NCBI GenBank assembly: GCA_016584305.1
Contig: JACEEZ010000417.1
Coordinates: 16,001-80,000 of the forward strand
DNA length: 64,000 nt
From: Chionoecetes opilio
Lineage: Eukaryota; Arthropoda; Malacostraca; Decapoda; Majidae
Direction of reading: 5' to 3'
Shown here: positions 1 to 9,637 of the stretch, piece by piece
Numbering within the stretch: position 1 is the first letter of the stretch
Layout of the letters: the number at the start of each line of letters is the position of its first letter
Made by a program: the position numbers and the translations under genes
Notes under the pieces: model-generated
The model's input: the letters and a program-made list of their open reading frames with translations, nothing else
What the model was told of the DNA's origin: nothing
Databases searched by the model: none

Positions 1-1082
1 TAAACAGTTTTTGTTGAAAGAACTAGATTCTAGGATAGTATGCCTATATGTATCAGCATTATTATTCAATTGCGCCCATGGGAAGAAATTGGGTTTAAAG
101 ACCCAGAAATGAAGAAATCTAATCTACACTATGAAACAGGTTAGAATTTGTCAGGCTCGAGTGACCTAAACCAAACGGTAATATTCCGCAGGAGTTTTGG
201 CGTGTGTTGGCGGTGGCCAACCCCCGGACAATCGCGCACACATCAAATTTGTTTTTTTTAAAACCTAATACCTCAACATAGACCTAATCCAAATTCTACC
301 CTAGCTTAACAATAACCTAAACCAAACTTAACATAACTAAATTCTAACCTAACCTAACTCAGCATTTTGGTAAATAATGGACCGATGACTTTTGCGGTCG
401 TTTTCCATTCAGACACCGACTAATTTTTTCCTGGTCTTCAATAGGTGCTTTTCTATGGAGATAGTTTTATTTTGCGCAAGCCCAAAGTTTAAAAAAAAAA
501 AAATCATCACCCGATTTTATGGTACGCGTTTCCTTAAACAGTGTATCTCCATCAGAAAAGCACTTAAACTTGGCCGGAGAATAAGGTCAGGGTCTTATAT
601 GGTTTTAATGAACCTAACCCTAACCTTTTTAGGTTTTAATGAACCCAACTAACCTGGACAATCTTAAAACAAGGTCTCCACGCTAAGCTGACCACAAATG
701 TTGGCTCACGTATTATCTTACTGTCTTTTAAGACATCTGTTTTTATATTTTACTGAGTGCCGATCCTTACTTTGTCCTAACATGGCCGATATTAATTTCA
801 GCGATCCATAATGTTTTTATTTAGTTTTTGGTTGCGGGTCCCAGAAGATGGCCTCATAGCCGAACGCCGGTTGACGAACGCGCCTATTTTGCCACCACTA
901 CGGGCATCTTTTGGTAAGCAAAATACAAAAGAGCCGGAAAAGTGTCTGTGTGACACGGCCTTTGAGGTTAGGTTAGGGCAGGTCAGGTTTAGGTTAGGTT
1001 ACATTAGGTTAGGTTGTGCACAGCCCAGGGGCTTCGAAGAGGGTGCTAGGTTAGGTCTGTAGAGTTTTGTCCCATCTTTAGA
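1..1082. other. CCTAA/TTAGG-rich intergenic DNA, no gene seen
   Basis: No convincing coding region is visible. Short runs of CCTAA and its complement (about 285-360, 610-650 and 960-1060) are scattered through the stretch. These match the arthropod telomere pentamer TTAGG but are degenerate and interstitial. A segment at about 392-480 recurs in the same orientation near 1795-1880 and reverse-complemented at 2826-2960, so much of the first 3 kb is probably one decayed repeat family. The short ORFs here share nothing with known proteins. Confidence 0.5.
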
Positions 1083-1556
1083 AATAGGAGACTCATCTCC
1101 TATCTTTTTCTTCTTATGGCCGACTGAAGCTTGGGACATGGTGAAACCTGGGTTTTTGGGTGGGGAGTCACACACATAAGGGAAATAGGGCCCCCCCCCA
1201 AAAAAAAATCCTTAAACTAGGAAAATTTTTTCCTAGTTCATGGACTTTATCGGGGAAATATTTCCTTATATGTGTGCTCCCCACAAAAGGAGCACACTCA
1301 TAATAAGGAAAATATGACTCCCCACAAAAAAAATCCCTAACTGGAAAAAAATTCCCTAGTACATAGACTTAATCGGGGTAATATTTCCCCATAAAGTTTC
1401 CTGAACTATGGAATGTCCCTAGTTTAGGGATTTTTTTTTTGGGGGACCATATTTCCCTTATGTGTGGTGGGCTCCCCACCCAAAAACGCGTTTCCCCACC
1501 ATGTCCCCAAGCTTGTTTGGCCTTATAAGAAGAAGATAGAGGGTGGAGCCTTGTTT
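1083..1556. repeat. Foldback (palindromic) element
   Basis: The two halves are imperfect reverse complements. The left half reads from the CTTCTTATGGCC block through GGGTTTTTGGGTGGGGAG to CACACATAAGGGAAATA. The right half repeats these in inverted order, ending near CAAGCTTG and AAGAAGATAG. The centre carries further inverted blocks around TCCCTAGTTTAGGGA. No ORF is present, so this is a non-autonomous foldback or MITE-like element. A partial copy lies at about 2120-2240, and blurred copies lie at about 13.18-13.32 and 13.6-13.7 kb. Confidence 0.65.
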
Positions 1557-2225
1557 CTTAGATTTACCCCCTAAACTTACCTATACAAAGTATTCTAACC
1601 TAACATTATGTTTCATTAAAACCTATAAGACTCTGACCAAATCTTTCCCGGCCAGTTTTAGTGCTTTTTCTGATGGAGATAGTGTTTTTTTTAATGGAAT
1701 TATGTACATAACATTTCGGTGATAATTTTTGTTTTGTTTTTTAACGGGCTTGCGCAAATAAAACTATCTCCGGTAATAAATGGGCGAGAGTTTCCCGCGT
1801 CGTTTACAAGAGACACCGACTATTTTTTCTTGGCCTACATAGTGTGCTTGCTCTAATGGACGATAGTTTTTTATTTTGGCGCAAAAAAAAAAAAAAAAAA
1901 AAAAATTAAAAAAAATTAAACTTAAACCTAACCTTATAGGTTTTTTTATGAAACCTACCTAACTGTAAGGGTTTTTAATGAACCTAACCTAACCATCTTA
2001 GGTTTTTAATGAAACTAACCTAACCTTACCACAAGGTATACATTTTTTTAATCATTTTTTTTATGGGTTTGCGCAAAATAAAACTTCAGTAGAAAAAGGA
2101 ACGGTAAACTTTGGCAGAATTCCTTCACCTATCTTTTTTTCTTCCCCCTATAGCCAACAAGCCTGGGAACTGGCGTGGAATACGGGGTTTTTTGGGTGGG
2201 GGAAGCAAATATAAGTGAGTTATGG
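1557..2225. other. Degenerate repeat DNA, no gene seen
   Basis: The stretch holds a same-orientation copy (about 1795-1880) of the 392-480 segment, an A-run near 1880-1905, and scattered AACCTAACC motifs. No coding exon is recognisable. Confidence 0.4.
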
Positions 2226-2634
2226 CTCCCAAAAAATCATCAAAGTCATTAATGTAGAAATCCTAACCTAACCTAACCTTAACGCCACAAGATACTAACC
2301 TACCTAACCTTAACGCACAAAAGTATACTACCTAACCTAACCTTAACCACAAGTATACCTAACCGAACCTAACTTAACCTTAACCACAAAGTATACCTAA
2401 AACCTAAACCCCCCTTAACCACAATAATACCCTAACCCTTAACCACAAAGTATACCTAAACCTCACCTTAAATCCACAAAGTATACCTAACCTTACCTTA
2501 AACCACAAAGTATACCTAACCTAACCTACCTTAAACACATAAGTATACTAACCAACCTAACCTTAACCACAAAGGATACCTAACCTAATCTTAACCACAA
2601 AGTATTTCCTAACCGAACTAACCTAACTGGACTT
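2226..2634. repeat. CCTAA-containing minisatellite
   Basis: About 13 imperfect tandem units of roughly 27-32 bp. Each combines a CCTAACCTAACC block with the spacer TTAACCACAAAGTATA. The pentamer is the complement of the arthropod telomere repeat. The regular spacer makes this an interstitial satellite rather than a telomere end. Confidence 0.75.
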
Positions 2635-3377
2635 AGAATTTTTTTGAGGCCCTCATATTCATAGCGGCCGTGTGGGTTAAACAAGGCTGAGCGCAACGCT
2701 GGAACCGTGTTACAGAATGTGAAGTACAATAACGCATACCATACAGTGCGGTAGTTTCCTTTTCCAAGTCAAAGCCGGAATGGGCGGAGCTCCAAGTATT
2801 TCCCAAGCACCTATTGTAGGCCAAAGAAAAAATAGTCGGTGTCTCTGAAAACGACCGCGAAACTCTCGTCCATTATAACCCTATCTCCATTAGAAAAAGC
2901 ACCTATGTAGCCAGAAAAAATAGTCGGTGGTCTTTGAAAACGACCCGAAGTCCTCCTCGTCCATTATAACCGTCAGTCCTTGACTATCTCTTTCGCCGAT
3001 CATCTCGGCAATGGAAAATTCCCCTCGCAGGACTAGGCCATTTCTTCTTGCTTTGAAGAGCTTGGCCCACGGATGAAAATCTTGTCCTGAAAAATATATT
3101 TTTCTCCGTCGATAGAGCGCAGTACAATGTCCAATGTGTTGTGTCCTTTTGAACTGAACGTTTGCCTATCTGGTAACAATTGTCTTATAGATGAATTCAT
3201 TCGTTTGTAGTCTTCAGCAATATCATAGAAATATTAATCTTGTGTTTTTTTTGTTATTTTTTATACCTTTCTGATGACTTAGTAGTGATATTTCACATGA
3301 AATCCAATTGGACTCCTTGCTAATGTAGCGCTCAGGCGCTTCGTCCTAAGCCGCAGTCTAGGACGACGTCTAACGCC
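2635..3377. other. Intergenic DNA with an inverted copy of an upstream repeat
   Basis: Positions 2826-2960 carry two imperfect units that are reverse complements of the 392-480 segment (motifs AGTCGGTG and AAAACGACC). The rest shows no recognisable gene. Confidence 0.4.
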
Positions 3378-3896
3378 CGGCCACACACACAACCGGCGCG
3401 GCCTGTCCGGCCGACGAAAGGGGCGTGGCTAGAGGCGGCGGTGTGTGGTGTGGGGGGTGTTTTTTTTCATCCGGCGGGGCTGTCGCAGCGGCCGGAATGA
3501 AAATAATTCGGCGCCTTGAAAATTCCGTCCGGCCGGCCCTGCGCCTGCGTGGTGTGGTGGAATGCCTTCCGGCGCGGCCCGCCCCTCCCGGCCAGATAAT
3601 GACCTAATTGTACCAGTTATAATTGTATTTATGATATATAGGTAGTATATATGACGTATTATATATAGTATACGTATTATATTAAGTATTATATAATGGC
3701 TGCCATGCAGCCCATCAACCAACAAGTCATTGTCCGGACAGCGGATTCATGTTGTCGACCACGGCGGTCCGACGGTGTCTGTATATTTTCATGAGGCGGC
3801 GGGCCGGTGTGTGTGTGGTCTCGTCCGGCGAACGATGCCCCGCCACTTTTTTGTCGCCGGACAAGTCCCGCCGGTGGTGTGTGGGGCCGGCTTTAA
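3378..3896. repeat. GC-rich foldback element with AT core
   Basis: The left arm (GCCCGGCCACACACACAACC, GGCCTGTCCGGCCGACGAA) reappears inverted at the right end (about 3805-3896), enclosing an AT-rich core at about 3605-3700. The arms are CCGG-rich, unlike the surroundings. No product is apparent. It sits immediately beyond the 3' end of oxidase copy A and has no counterpart beyond the 3' end of copy B. Confidence 0.55.
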
Positions 3897-3983
3897 GACT
3901 TTCCTTCCGAACCTTGTAGACGCAGGGTTAGGAGAATTCCTAGGACGAAAATCCTAAATCTTTATAAGTATGGGCCCAGAGGA

Positions 3984-4113
3984 CTAGAGCTTGCTGGCGT
4001 GTCCATGGTGGGCGGAGGATGAGGCGTGAGGCAATACGGGGCCACCCTCCTTCACTCTCAAAGCCCCAGGAAGAGAGGAACGCCACAGCCGCGTGGCCAT
4101 AGTTGTGGACCAC
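3984..4113 (-). pseudogene. DDO: Oxidase copy A terminal exon, frameshifted
   Basis: Begins VVHNYGH as in copy B but is 130 bp instead of 123. Several one- or two-base gains and losses break the frame before the terminal codons. The SKL-stop nucleotides (AGCAAGCTCTAG on the coding strand) are still present. Confidence 0.75.
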
Positions 4114-4144
4114 CTGCAACATCAACCAACCAAGCATATAGTAC

Positions 4145-4630
4145 AGTCAGGGGCGTATTTAGGATCTTTGAAACATTGGGGCTTAGCCCATCCAAGAGAT
4201 CTTTTAAATTTTTTTTACAGATATTTTCATTTATTTATGAGTAAATGAATAAGGATATAAAAAAAAAAACAAAAAAAATGCACTTCAAAGAATGCACCTT
4301 CGAAAAAATGCATTTCGAAAAATGCACTTCGAAAAAATGCACTTCGAAAAAAAATGCACTTAGAAAAAAATGCACTTCGAAAAAAATGCACTTCGAAAAA
4401 AATGCACTTCGAAAAAAATGCACTTCGAAAAAATGCCTTCGAAAAAAAATGGCACTTCGAAAAAGATGCACTTCTAAAAATGCACTTCGAAAAAAAAATG
4501 CACTTCGAAAGAAAATGCACTTCGAAAAAAAATCACTTCGAAAAAATCACTTCGAAAAAAATGCCCACACCCTTTACCACCTAACTTCTACCCGCTACTT
4601 CAGAGCTCATCACTAGATTAAGTCTGATTG
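4145..4630. repeat. hAT-like MITE with expanded TTCGAA minisatellite
   Basis: Starts CAGGGGCGTATTTAGGATC, a hAT-like terminal sequence, and ends near a weakly inverted TACGCGCTG-type block, best seen in copy B. The core (about 4276-4562) is roughly 18 tandem units of about 15-17 bp built on TGCACTTCGAAAAAA. It lies in the last intron of oxidase copy A. The translated ORFs on both strands are artefacts of the repeat. Confidence 0.65.
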
Positions 4631-4691
4631 ACCTTCCCGTTTCTGTCTTATTACATAGCTTACGGTACCAACTAATAAAATAGTAACTTAC

Positions 4692-4793
4692 AGGGATAGT
4701 GCGGTTCCCCAGTTGTAGTTCATCAGCCTCCAACCTCACGCCCTTGCTCCTGTAGGGTCTCAGCCCAACCCACTCCTCCACAACCTCGGCAGA
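4692..4793 (-). CDS. DDO: Oxidase copy A exon ([19 protein letters not shown])
   Basis: Exactly 34 codons with both boundaries in phase 0, acceptor TTCTTCAG and donor GTAAGT. The GLRPYR block carries the arginine that binds the substrate alpha-carboxylate in this family (known for D-amino-acid oxidase and D-aspartate oxidase). One synonymous difference from copy B. Confidence 0.9.
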
Positions 4794-4841
4794 CTGAAGA
4801 AAAAGGAAAAAAATGGGTTGCAGCTGACAATTTAAAATTTG

Positions 4842-5115
4842 GAAAGATTTAAAAAGCGTAGCGTAGATTAAAAAAAGAACTGGGGAAAAACTGGTTCACA
4901 AATAGGGTAGTAAATGATTGGAATGGTCTCAGTAGACAGGTACTTTGTGCGGAGTCATTAGGGAGCTTTAGTAATAGGAGGCTAGACAATTTCATGGAAG
5001 GGATGAAAGGTGGAAGTAGGTAGTATTAATTAAGTAACAGTAACTACCACGTGTAGGTCTCGCGGCCTCTTGTAGCTTCCTTATTTTCTTATGTTCTTCT
5101 TATGTTCTTATGTTT
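4842..5115 (+). mobile_element. CR1-like LINE 3' end
   Basis: The tail carries the conserved block GGTTCACAAATAGGGT, then the untranslated segment CTCGCGGCCTCTTGTAGCTTCC, and ends in TTCTTATG octamers. The coding block matches the C-terminus of the reverse-transcriptase ORF ([14 protein letters not shown]) seen in frame at 52.8-53.0 kb. Octameric 3' repeats are characteristic of CR1-type LINEs. Confidence 0.8.
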
Positions 5116-5255
5116 GGAGGAGTAAAGGCCTTTGTTAGGGTGTTAGAATTTGACGGGAGGTGGGAAAGTAAGGATGAGGCGAGATAGGATGTACCTTGAG
5201 ACATATAACTCTTTGTCTTGTTGTTGTTGCTTTTTTGCCTGTATGCCTCTGGGTG

Positions 5256-5286
<31 letters not shown>

Positions 5287-5406
5287 TATAGAGGTATATA
5301 GCTATTATCAAATATTTGCTTTAGTACGTAAGTTCATTCCCTCGTCTATATATTATGTTTGTTGTTTTTCTTGTATGCCTTCGGTGAGAATATAATTATT
5401 ATTATT

Positions 5407-5726
5407 ACCTCCGCCAACGAAGTTGGAGGGGTTATGTTTTCACCCCGATCTGTCTGTCTGTCTGTCTGTTTGTTAGTGTACAGGATTTCTCGAAAGTTAC
5501 GAATAGATTTGGACCAAACTTGGCATACCAAGTCTATTTGGTATACGGAAGAACTGATTAATTTTGGATGAAATCTATTGAGACTTTTTTACTTTTTTTT
5601 TTTTTTTAACTTTTTTTTAAACTTTTTTTTTAATGAAATTGAATCACAACTGTTGCCATGGATACGAATTGATGAAATATTTGGGCGGAGGTATGCGCTC
5701 TACTGAGTGCCCCCCCCCCCCCCCCC
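5407..5726 (+). repeat. Short interspersed repeat ending in poly-C
   Basis: Begins ACCTCCGCCAACGAAGTTGG and ends GGCGGAGGTATGCGCTCTAC followed by a C run, so its ends are inverted (ACCTCCGCC / GGCGGAGGT). Internal blocks are the CTGT repeat and GGTATACGGAAGAACTGAT. Other copies are at 23125-23443 (same strand) and 46994-47238 (opposite strand). Non-coding and of unknown class. Confidence 0.7.
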
Positions 5727-5745
5727 TAGTTATTATATGGCTTAC

Positions 5746-5863
5746 CTTGAGTGAGGGAATGTGGGCAGTACAGTTGGCCCAGATGGTACGGGAATCAGCG
5801 GCATCCACCTTCAGATTCCAGTTGTTTTTCTGATCAGTACCTCCCAGCACCACCGTGTCCTGG
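5746..5863 (-). CDS. DDO: Oxidase copy A exon (QDTVVLGGTDQKNNWN)
   Basis: A 118-bp exon. One base completes the Asn codon, then 39 codons follow, including TVVLGGTDQ and NNWNL and ending HIPSLK, before a GTAAGC donor. This matches the family's VTLGGT...DWNL block. Intact here, whereas the copy B equivalent has three small indels. Confidence 0.88.
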
Positions 5864-6283
<420 letters not shown>

Positions 6284-6354
6284 TTAGGGATGATGTAAGC
6301 GGAAGACTCATCTGCTTCATCGATATGGAATTGGTTCACCCAGGGAGCGCGAAC
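6284..6354 (-). CDS. DDO: Oxidase copy A exon (VRAPWVNQF...YIIPN)
   Basis: A 71-bp exon with acceptor GATGCAG and donor GTGAGT. It encodes [12 protein letters not shown] and ends YIIP plus two bases (AA) of an Asn codon completed by the next exon. This is the family's R(G)QV..V.APW region, which continues directly from the FPVRGQVIR end of the previous exon. Confidence 0.85.
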
Positions 6355-6421
6355 CTGCATCAGTAAATGTGACTTCAATTTGATTTCCTTATCCATGCAA
6401 TATTATGATTAGCTCCAGAGA

Positions 6422-6423
<2 letters not shown>

Positions 6424-6474
<51 letters not shown>
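6424..6474. repeat. (GT)n microsatellite
   Basis: Uninterrupted GT run beside a SINE end. Confidence 0.9.
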
Positions 6475-6476
<2 letters not shown>

Positions 6477-6481
6477 CACAC

Positions 6482-6773
6482 ACATTCATCCATCTAGTTG
6501 TATTTTACAGGGCCTGAGCAACGCTCGTATAGCCCGGTCTCCATATCAACATTTTTATCATTCATCCTTAGTGCTTAGTTTTAGCCGGAGCCAGCACCCC
6601 GGAGAGCAGTTCACAAACCCCGGCTAACACCCGGTACCCATTCACTGCTGGGTGGACAGGGGCTTGGGTTTTAAGGAAACAGCCCATCTGTTTCAGCTGC
6701 GCCCGTGGATCGAACCCGGGACTTCTCGGTTGTGAACCGAGCGTGCTTCCCCTACACTACGGAGTACCCTACC
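6482..6773 (-). mobile_element. tRNA-derived SINE (Val-like head)
   Basis: On the minus strand the element starts with a tRNA-like head. The A box is TAGTGTAGGGGA and the B box GGTTCGATCC. The anticodon stem is CTCGG/CCGAG with loop TTCACAA (anticodon CAC), and a T stem is present. A body of about 200 bp follows, ending ACAACTAGATG next to a TG/CA run. The acceptor stem is only partly paired, so it is a SINE rather than a tRNA gene. Confidence 0.75.
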
Positions 6774-6774
6774 A

Positions 6775-6799
<25 letters not shown>

Positions 6800-6805
<6 letters not shown>

Positions 6806-7098
6806 CATCTAGTTGTATTCATCTAGTTGTATTTTACGGGGCCGCGACGCTCGTATGGGCCCGTCTTCCATATCAACATTTTTTATCATTCATCCTTAGT
6901 GCTTGTGTTGGCCGAAGCCACCACACCCGGGAGGCGGGGCACAAACCCCCGCTAACACCCGGTACCCATTCACGGTTGGTGGACAGGGGCTCGGGTTTTA
7001 AGAAGACCACCCGTCTATCTTCGCTCCGTCCGGGGATCGAACCCGGGACTTCTCGGTTGTGAGCCGAGCGTGCTAAGCCTTACACTACGGAGTTCCCG
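6800..7098 (-). mobile_element. tRNA-derived SINE (Val-like head), second copy
   Basis: Same family and orientation as the element at 6482-6773. The anticodon loop is CTCACAA and the B box is intact. It is flanked by (GT)n on both sides. Confidence 0.75.
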
Positions 7099-7311
7099 TA
7101 TTGTGTGTGTGTGTGTGTGTGCAGGGAGGCTGCAGGAACGCCCCATAACCCGAACACGTGCCAAGTTCACGTGGCGTCAGTCTGCAATGTAGGCACAGCC
7201 GCCGTTTGAAAGGAAGGAAAAAGTGTGGTGTGTGTGAGGGATATGGGCTGAGCTTGCCTTAAATTGATCAAATATTAATTACTATTACACGATACTTTTG
7301 CATCTACTACT

Positions 7312-7332
7312 ACTGTGCTACTGCTGCTGCTG

Positions 7333-7404
<72 letters not shown>
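7312..7404. repeat. (CTA)n microsatellite
   Basis: Long CTA/CTG triplet run, shared in shorter form with copy B at about 27190-27280. Confidence 0.9.
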
Positions 7405-7582
7405 TAACCGCAATCACTCTTATTATAACATTATAGTTCTCAAAATAACTCAAATGCAGAGTCTTTAGAAAGTGTGTTGTCTATCTCTAGTTTAGTCTAT
7501 GTCTAGTTGTTGTCTAAAAAAAAAAAAAAAAAAAATCTATCTACTCGTACCAGATATATTCGTGTATCTATCAGACACTGAC

Positions 7583-7805
7583 CCTGATGACCTGGCCTCT
7601 GACTGGGAACACGAGCGGGTCAGGCACAAGGTCACGAGCTCCCAGGCCACTGCAGTTGATGACCAGGTCAGCTTCGTCGGCAGCTTCCTTGAGCGATGAA
7701 AGGCAGCGCACTTCCAACCGCGTGCCAAGGGCCTTCAGATCCCGCAGAAGACTGGGCAGGAGTTTTGAAGGCTCCGCTGTGAAGGTGGTGAAGCGAGATC
7801 CTGAC
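7583..7805 (-). CDS. DDO: Oxidase copy A exon ([14 protein letters not shown])
   Basis: A 223-bp exon bounded by a CCACAG acceptor and a GG/GTCAGT donor. The open frame encodes the family block [14 protein letters not shown] followed by FPVRGQVIR. It is colinear and equal in length with copy B exon 27457-27679, with only a few substitutions. The first base completes a split codon and the exon ends in phase 0. Confidence 0.85.
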
Positions 7806-7851
7806 CTGTGGATGAGGGAGTGGTGTTAAGCTCCTATTCTTTACGGATTCA

Positions 7852-7955
7852 AGCAGGAAAAGCGTAGATTTAAAAAAGAAATAGGGAAAAACTGGTTCAC
7901 AAATAGGGTGGTAAATGATTGGAATGGACTCAGTTGTCAGGACAGTTATGAAACT
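7852..7955 (+). mobile_element. CR1-like LINE 3' fragment
   Basis: Carries AAAAGCGTAGATTT and GGTTCACAAATAGGGTGG, then is cut off and replaced by a CTA microsatellite (7967-8022). The same truncated fragment is at 27720-27822 in copy B. Confidence 0.75.
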
Positions 7956-7984
7956 TATGATATAGACTTCTCCTCCTCCTCCTC

Positions 7985-8023
<39 letters not shown>

Positions 8024-8454
8024 ATAATACTGCTAACTACTATTAATAATTTAAAAACCCAATAAAACGCCTTAATCGGGCGGGGGACAAAGGGGGCCCG
8101 TTTCGGGGGGCGGCGTGCGGGTGCGGCGTGCGTGCGGCGGGAGAGTCCCCGGACTCTCGAAAAAAAAGGGGAAATTTGTCTGGGTCACCTAAACTCCCCT
8201 TTACCTTTCCCCTTTTTTACGCTGAAATGTAGGGTTTTAAATGGGGCTATCAGATACCCGTAGATCGTTGTCAATCGGGTTTCCCAAAGATAAAAAGCCC
8301 CCTGAAAAGCGTGGGGCCCCCCCGGGTTTTGGGTGGGTGGGCCCGCTTAAGCAAAAAAATCCGAGTGAGTGGGGAAATTCACCGAGCGCTTTGCGCTGCT
8401 CGTAAAATATCCCAAAATCATTCCCGAAAAAATTTTAAAGGGGAAAAAACTTAC

Positions 8455-8656
8455 TTGAAACGGGGGGCCGAACTGTAAAACACTGGCCCGGGGTGAGGGG
8501 CGAAACCCCCGGGGAAATGTGTTCCCCAGGAGGGTGGGGGTTTTCAGGACCTGTTCGGGGTTTGTCCATGAATCAGGGAAAACCCGGGGGTTTTTACCTT
8601 CGCCCTTACTGTACCATTCACTAAAACTGTTCCCAAGTGCCCCGGGGGCCCATTCA
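8455..8656 (-). pseudogene. DDO: Oxidase copy A exon, distorted, acceptor lost
   Basis: Homologous to copy B exon 28013-28205 but 202 bp instead of 193. Isolated bases have been turned into the neighbouring run base throughout. The acceptor AG reads GG. It retains the T of TCCCTGATT that is missing in copy B, which helps locate one of copy B's deletions. Confidence 0.65.
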
Positions 8657-9169
8657 CCCCAACGAAAAAAATAAAAAGATGTGAAGAAAATTATATCATC
8701 ATAAAGTTTTAAATTTTTCCCCTTCATCTTTTTCACTAAGGTGGATTCCGGGCTGGGAGCTGCCCCGATGCCTACTCGAGTTTGTAAGGACTCGCTGTTT
8801 TTGGGCGGGATGACTCGGGCGGGGATAAAGGGCCCTTTTTGGGTATATGGGGGGGGCCGGGGCCCTGGTTTGGTGGTGGTGGGGGGTACCAAAACCCTTG
8901 CTTTTGCCCCCCAGAAAAAATTAAATTTTTTTTTTTTTTGCTTAACTCACCTCTTAACAAGATGGGCCCTATTTTGTTTGTACATAAAATCAGTCAGTGA
9001 GGGGGTCAACAATAACACGCTTTTTCGTAACTCAATAGGGTAAAAATAAAGTCATGCTGAGTTACAAGAGTAGGCGGATTTTTCAGGTCTATAAACCCAA
9101 ATTGGACTTTCCCTTAAAAAACTCGGGTAGGCATCGAGCAGCTCCAAAAACAAGTTAAGTAAATTTAGA

Positions 9170-9412
9170 CTATTTTAAATAACACTATATCGCCCCCTGC
9201 CTAATGTCGCCGGGTGTCATATATTAGGGAATTTTAGCATCCCTCCCGGATTTTTTATGTTTTCTTTAAAAAGGGAATGGCCCAGTAGTTTATATTATGT
9301 CGTGTTTTCATTTGGCACATTAATTTCTGTAGGGGATGCAAAATTTTGAAATTTTCGTCTGTAAAATACGCCTGGCGACATTATTCCAGTGGCGACTATA
9401 GGTTTTTTGAGG
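9170..9412. repeat. Long-inverted-repeat MITE, distorted copy
   Basis: Counterpart of the clean MITE at 28260-28491, in the same oxidase intron. The ends AACACTATA...CGCC and GGCGACTATAG are still visible. Confidence 0.6.
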
Positions 9413-9566
9413 GTTTAGTATATGTCTTTCCCATCTCCACTGCATAGCTTCTATTTAATTATACAATGATTGAAGTATCAGTCTTACGTAGAATATGATA
9501 GAATAACATATACTTAAACATTTTTTCCCAAGTAAAGAAAAACATGTAAAAAAATAAAAAACTTAC

Positions 9567-9637
9567 AGAATCTTACTGTCCAGGAGTGCCCACCCGTGCC
9601 TTTACATAAGGTTCCCACAATCCGCTGCCCCGCCCAC
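9567..9637 (-). pseudogene. DDO: Oxidase copy A exon (DGAAGLW-type FAD-domain exon), distorted
   Basis: Aligns with copy B exon 28645-28714, with the CAG acceptor and GTAAG donor preserved. Single-base changes and gains into neighbouring C/G runs break the frame. Confidence 0.7.

Noticed and set aside
6695..6772. Functional tRNA-Val(CAC) gene
   Set aside because: Acceptor stem is only partly paired, the same head recurs with a conserved body, and it sits at microsatellites. A SINE explains it better.
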